From Trichosphaerium sp. ATCC 40318 (lineage: Eukaryota > Discosea > Flabellinia > Trichosidae), in assembly GCA_038496445.1 (NCBI GenBank), contig JALMLS010000423.1, positions 1-64,000 on the forward strand: 64,000 bases of DNA, given 5' to 3'. Position numbers and translations under genes: made by a program. The notes under the pieces were generated by a model. The model was not told the origin of the DNA, ran no database searches, and saw nothing but the letters and a program-made list of their open reading frames with translations. Of the stretch, positions 58,919 through 64,000 are shown in pieces (position 1 is the stretch's first letter; every line of letters starts with the position of its first letter).

Positions 58919-59303
58919 TCTGTCTTCGTTAGAAAATTCCAGTACTATTTTTAACAAAAAGTCAATTGCAGCTTTTAGGAATTTACCCGTGCTACCTAAG
59001 TTGTTTTTCTAGCTGTCCTAGCTGTATATTGTACTGACGGCAACGAACTGATTGAACACGTGCTTCTAATATTGAGGTGGAGTATTTGGTTTAGATACAA
59101 CTTCAAAAAACAACCTGGTTTTTCAACAGATTGTTTCTTCAGTTGATGTCGTGCAAAACATAATTAAGTGAAACACTAAGTTCTCACGAAAAAGGTAGGT
59201 GTTGCCGTAGTGTCTGTCAAGAACAGTACTATGAAAATATCACTATGCGTCATTCTTCTGTTTTGTACCTCTCACTTCAAAGTTACGATTTTTAACTATT
59301 AGT
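58919..59303. other. Intergenic, nothing recognised
   Basis: About 385 bp between two minus-strand genes. AT-rich, no gene or repeat seen. Confidence 0.4.
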
Positions 59304-59694
59304 TTATTGTTTGATAAAACAGAGCACGGTAGCGAGTCCACCAGGAAGTACCTTCTTCTCCTTTTTTAGATCAAATCCTACAGATACAAAGTATTGTATA
59401 ATACTTCCAACAAGGTTAAGTATTATCTCATCCATGTTTGACATTCCAAGCGTAAGAAAATAAGTATTGTTCGAGGACTTATGCTTGAAGGTTTCTTTTG
59501 TATTAAATGCTTCTTCCAAATGTGTTGATAGTGCTTTTAGGTAAGGTTCAGCTTGGGCAGATGCGGTGACAATGGTCTTTCTCCATGCAGGGCCTACAGA
59601 TCCATTGAGTATTATCTAACCGATTGAAGTTGCACGTACGTATACTAATGCGTACAACAGAAACAGTATTTGTTGATGAAGGTTGTGCAGTCAT
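59304..59694 (-). CDS. Small hypothetical protein, about 115 aa
   Basis: Exon 1 starts MTAQPSSTNTVS (ATG at 59694) and splices over a ~45-nt intron (acceptor GGTTAG near 59619) to IILNGSVGPAWRKTIVTASA, then QAEPYLKALSTHLEEAFNTK, FLTLGMSNMDEIILNLVGSI, ending GGLATVLCFIKQ at 59304. Cytosolic, mixed alpha/beta composition. No family recognised. The intron phase match supports a real gene. Confidence 0.55.
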
Positions 59695-60413
59695 GGTGGT
59701 TGATAGGTGTTGTTTCTATTTGATGGCTTTCCAAATATTTGTGAATTCACGTAACAAAATTGGAAGCGTTAAGTGAACGCAGAAAACTCGTCCAAAAGTG
59801 TACTTGATATCTTTGCGAACATACTAGTATTGCAGAACACATAGGATACAAGTCATTGCATACATTGGTAGCGCTGAGCCCAGGTTTGGTTCTCAGACAC
59901 GCCTAATTCTGGACAGCAGTGGTGCTTTTGTTCAAAAATAGTAAAAATCTCACCTCGTGCTCTTGTATTTATATTATTCATAATAGCCACTATATATGTG
60001 TGTAAACACATGCTTGAGTTGCAAAGTCAAGGTGGAGTTTTTCAGTAAGAAAGGTGTTTTTAGTTTTCAGAAATATGGGCTTTTTTGCATTCCGAAACCT
60101 GCAATCGTGCAATAGTGCACACGCCCGAACTTTAAGGCTGCTAATACATGTGCTTGGAAGTTGCGTGACAGTGCTGTTCAGAACAGAAAAAAATGCTTTG
60201 AGGGATGCGGAGTAAAGGTGTTGGTATTTACACTTTCCATACCTAGTTTAAAGCGTGTGTATCTTCAATATCGAAGCTATACTACTGGGGTTTTTGTAAG
60301 GAGAAATACTATGCTAGATGTAGCAGCGAACAAGATTTGTTTTATTGTAAGGATGGACATTGCTAACCGCAACGAAATGACTTTTATTGTACTTTTTTTT
60401 TTTGTTTTTCAAA
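59695..60413. other. Intergenic, nothing recognised
   Basis: About 720 bp. A plus-strand frame beginning at 60161 runs antisense into the last exon of the BTB gene and lacks coding character. No RNA gene or repeat seen. Confidence 0.4.
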
Positions 60414-63400
60414 TTATTCGTCATCTGAAACAGCTGCTTTTCTTTCTTTTGCTTGTTGTATTAATGACTCTACTGTTTTTTTGTTTTGTTCAAAAACAGG
60501 ACCTTGTAAGGCTTCTGTATGGTGTAATAAAAACTGTGCACATTTATCCCTTAACTCATCTGCGCAGTGTGCATCCGCAAGCAAAAGTAAAGACACAGCA
60601 CTTTGTTCATCTATACTCATTGCCATAATCTATGAAACCAAAATAAGATACAAATTAAATAAACTACGTCATTGCAATGACAATATTTTATGTCTCCTGG
60701 CAACGAAGAAGCACTTATTTTGGGTTGATTTTTTTTAAGGATTTTTTTATCCATATAAGAAATTGTTTATTGTACCTCCTCTAGTTCTTTCTTCAACCTT
60801 GAAGTTTGATATAAGCTTGAAGCCTCATATAAATCAACGATATCCTCAACAAGTTCAAGGTCTACATCAAAACCTAAACCAAAAAAATTAACAAATAGTT
60901 CACCAACAAATCAAAAACCAACGTACCATACAAACTCCTAAGTAAGTGTTTGAACACGCCACAACTAACATCTTGTATTTTTATATTACTCTGAGATGAC
61001 TCTTTTAACCCAGACATGCACAATCCTCTAAAAAACATGCTCCTTGCACAAACTACATAGAAAAAGTTAGTCACATGACGATTATTTTATTTTGAAAAAA
61101 AAAAGCTGCATAGCAGAAAACAGTGTAGTATGTACCTATTGCTTTATGAGCAAAAAATTCTTGTCCCTTTGGTATGAGTAGTAAGTAATCTGACAGATTA
61201 TGTGATTAGTTTTGCTTACTTGTACTGTGAAGGTAACATCAGAAAGTTCTTCCTTGTTATAGAGTACTTGAAGGTTCTTGTTCATACTCGAAGGATAACC
61301 TTGTCGAGTCAAAACAAGGCACTCCATAATACGACGCGCATGTTGTGGAGCATATAAGCGAGCGCACATAATCTAGTAAGAACACTATCAATCGAAAAAC
61401 ATTGCACAAAAAAAGTGTGAAAAAAAAAAAGTGAACGGTTTTGTGGTTAACAACGTACGATATCTTGGGTATCTTCTCTTGAATTAACAAGTCTCATATC
61501 TACAACATCACTATATAAGTATTGTAATAAAACTCTATGAGCATTATATCCCCCTGGTAATTGTAAAGTTGTGCAGCTTGGATCAGCCAAAATACGCTCT
61601 TTGTAATATTCTGATCTAGCAACAAGTATTGCTTTTGATGCAAGTATACTCCTTCCTTCAGCAACCAAATTTATATCAGTAAGTTGCGGATGTTCGAATG
61701 CAAAGAATAAAGGATCATCATCTGTGCTTGTTGCTTCATAAAAGTCAGAAAACAAGAAAGATCAAAAAAAAATACGAGGTACTTACTGATTTGTAGTACG
61801 TCAATGTCCGACATGAATCGTCTACCGTCCCATCCTATACAAATTTAGATTTGGTTGTTTATTACTCAAGATAAATCACTTCTTTATATTATTTACGAAA
61901 GGCTGGGCGAACAAACACCAGTTTCTTAAATTTTTTTACAAAATTCTTACCTTGAAAAATCCACATTTGGTCGTTCAGCTCAACTGCTGCATGATTATTT
62001 CTTGAACGTGGTACTACCGAGTAAAATTAATACGCTATTCTTTAAAACGAAATAATATTACCTGTTCCAGCAAGACTTGGTTTCACCCAGCGAAGTCGCT
62101 TTTGTGTCTGTGCTTCTAGAATCCACAACTCATTTTTTTGTTCTCTATCCGTCCTATACACCATTTAGTAGTTCAAGTATAAAGGACAATGTGATAGTCA
62201 AAAGGGTTTGTGTCGGTTCTTATTTTAGTGGGGCCAAGGTGGAAATACGTACCATCCTCCAAAGGAGAGAAGTTTGTTGTGATAAGGAACAATTGTATTT
62301 TTTTGTACATGTTGACATTTACCAATTGCTTCAATACGTTCCCAAGATAGACAAGTATCATCTGATATATCTAAACGCCAATACTCATTACTTAATTTAC
62401 CTACAAGTAACAGAAAACCAGTCAACACCCAACCAAGAAAAATGTATATTGAATAATAAAATGGAGTTACCATCTAACTTATCTTTACCACTCCATAAAT
62501 ATACATTTTTACCGATACACCCAATATTAGGTGACTCTCTATAGATTAAGGTTAGGTTATCATCGTATTAATAATTTGGTATACGTACTTGCTAGGGTAA
62601 CGTGATACTTTAAGTTGCTGCATTGTGTATACTTCCATATCAAATGCGTAAATATCTCCAAAAGAAAAAATATACAACCTTTGACCTAAACATGCTCTAA
62701 GCGTATGCCTTTATCACGTGGACAAAAAAACACCTTCAACCAAATTAAAATACGACTGTACCTGAACGAATAGTAACTGCTTTTCTAGACATAGACAAGT
62801 ACAAAGACCCAGTGTTTGTTACAATTTTCCTCCACTCATTGCTCCCTAAATACACAACTTAGTCAAGTCTTCTCATGCTGAATTAGTTCATACCAGGGCT
62901 GTATAGATAAGCACCCATTGCAAAAGTACGTGTAGGTAGAACAATAATATCACTATTTGGATCTCCTTCATGTACAGTAAACATCTGGGGATCAGCGCAT
63001 ATTGGAATTTGTTTCGCGCTAAAAATTGTTTCCCCTAAATGTCCTTCTTTAGGAGGCTCTTTATCTTCATCTTCATCTTCATCCTCTTCACCTTCTTTAA
63101 GCAGCTCTGATGTTATAATATTACTGTTCTTAACAAATACACCATGACTCGCTAAGAACGCTTCAAAAAACGCAGTCTTAGCAGCATCAACACCTTCTCC
63201 TTCATCTTCTTCGTCAGAAGAACTGCTAATGCTGTCACTTGAGTCTAGAGGGTCCACTTTTTCTTCGTTTCCAGGAGCAGGTTTCTTTCTTTTAACAATA
63301 GGTCTTGGTTCAACTTTGTGCCACTGATAACTCACTATAGCAAAGAGTGAGTTAGCATATACCCACAGGTTGAACTACATACAAACTTCAAAATCAAACA

Positions 63401-64000
63401 AGAATGGTTCTTGGCCAAAGTTAGCTCTTAAAGACTCTCCTCTACTTCCAGTAGCGACACAAGGGTACCAATCAATGTCCATATCAAAATCTACGTACTT
63501 TTGTTAGTCAATAGATTATGAAGGGTGCTAATGGTACACCTTTCGTTGAAACGCCCAAGAATTGTCCGTTTTTGGTATAAAATACTTCAGCAGTGCTGAA
63601 AATCAGTCCACAACCAATAACGTCCCCAGTAGTATATGCAGGACCCCTTAGTTTTGTTGTCAATTAAAATCAGACCGAACTGTGATTGAAGACCTCTTTT
63701 ACGTACCAAGTTTGACCGCTTCCAGATTGCTCAAATATGTTACCATCGTCTCCATGGTACCCAACAGAATTCTTCTTCCATCTGTTCGAACAAGTCAGAA
63801 ACTAGTAAAAGCAACACTGTTTAAAGTTTGCTTTAACCGTACCCAGGATGGTCTGACGTCTTGTAATCCTTGTCAACAAGACCAACAGCTAAATATCTAA
63901 ATCATATTGTTCAGAAAATTATTCAATTAAGTACTCTCTTTTTAGTACCCATGTGCTCCACCATCTATAATAGTAACCTCAAAGTAACCTCCATCTATTC
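60414..64000 (-). CDS. SPRY-Kelch-BTB-BTB protein, 5' end outside window
   Basis: In protein order, from the right edge: a SPRY domain (VTIIDGGAHGYLAVGLVD, SVGYHGDDGNIFEQSG, GDVIGCGLIFSTAEVFYTKN, YPCVATGSRGESLRANFGQE); a long acidic/Ser linker (DSSDSISSSSDEEDEGEGVD, EGEEDEDEDEDKEPP, near 63250-63060); kelch-type repeats spread over short exons (62900-61900); BTB 1 (HPQLTDINLVAEGRSILASK, near 61720); BTB 2 (YNKEELSDVTFTVQ, VVCARSMFFRGLCMSG, near 61230-61020); and a BACK-like helical tail (SAVSLLLLADAHCADELRDK) with stop at 60414. Kelch plus two BTBs resembles LZTR1, a CUL3 substrate adaptor. A CUL3 role is inference. The N-terminus is missing. Confidence 0.8.

Noticed and set aside
60161-60628. 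155-aa plus-strand ORF
   Set aside because: Antisense to the last exon of the BTB gene in its second half, low-complexity Phe/Leu runs, no family and no intron signals.
1-64000. tRNA, rRNA or snRNA genes
   Set aside because: I scanned for cloverleaf-like A/B boxes and for U1-type snRNA sequence and saw none I could support by eye.

Overview
The window is nuclear DNA from a free-living, mitochondriate eukaryotic microbe (a protist). The bases are AT-rich. Almost every gene is cut by short spliceosomal introns of roughly 40-90 nt, and an unusually large share of these begin GTACGT. Genes sit densely on both strands. The housekeeping set is clearly eukaryotic: proteasome alpha-2, ALG9, SFT2, COQ7, WDR75/UTP17, NAA40 and topoisomerase III alpha. 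I cannot name the species; a heterolobosean, amoebozoan or other amoeboid lineage would fit, but that is inference.

Layout. 1-4118 (-): a split membrane-protein gene, running off the left edge, whose introns carry arrays of a ~48-bp unit centred on a palindrome. 4119-5284: spacer with degenerate telomere-like CCCTAA/TTAGGG motifs in both orientations. 5285-10259 (-): the most striking gene, an EXO1-type XPG nuclease that appears to be spliced in frame to a MOV10/Armitage/SDE3-type RNA helicase. 10410-14018: COQ7, SFT2 and proteasome PSMA2. 14261-24947: an accessory, rearranged block holding a decayed receptor-kinase-like gene with an SH3 domain, two ~99% identical copies of the 7TM part of a class C GPCR, a decayed Mutator-like (MULE) transposase with a host-gene fragment inside it, and a complete-looking receptor joining a parallel beta-helix ectodomain to a class C 7TM.

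25832-46861: LigB-type extradiol dioxygenase, WDR75, a cytochrome b5 reductase-cytochrome b5 fusion, two F-box/LRR genes, a basic/acidic small protein, a phytanoyl-CoA-dioxygenase-like gene, NAA40, a NadR-type kinase, a PHO80-like cyclin and ALG9. 47062-64000: an uncharacterised nuclear-looking protein, two secreted intronless proteins, a DUF707 protein, topoisomerase III alpha with GRF and zinc-knuckle tail, a small protein, and a SPRY-Kelch-BTB-BTB gene running off the right edge.

Most genes are independent housekeeping units. Close divergent pairs that probably share promoters are SFT2/PSMA2 (145 bp apart), WDR75/b5-reductase (176 bp) and NAA40/NadR-like kinase (115 bp). Exon boundaries were placed by hand from splice motifs, reading phase and remembered family alignments. 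Individual junctions may be wrong by a few codons.
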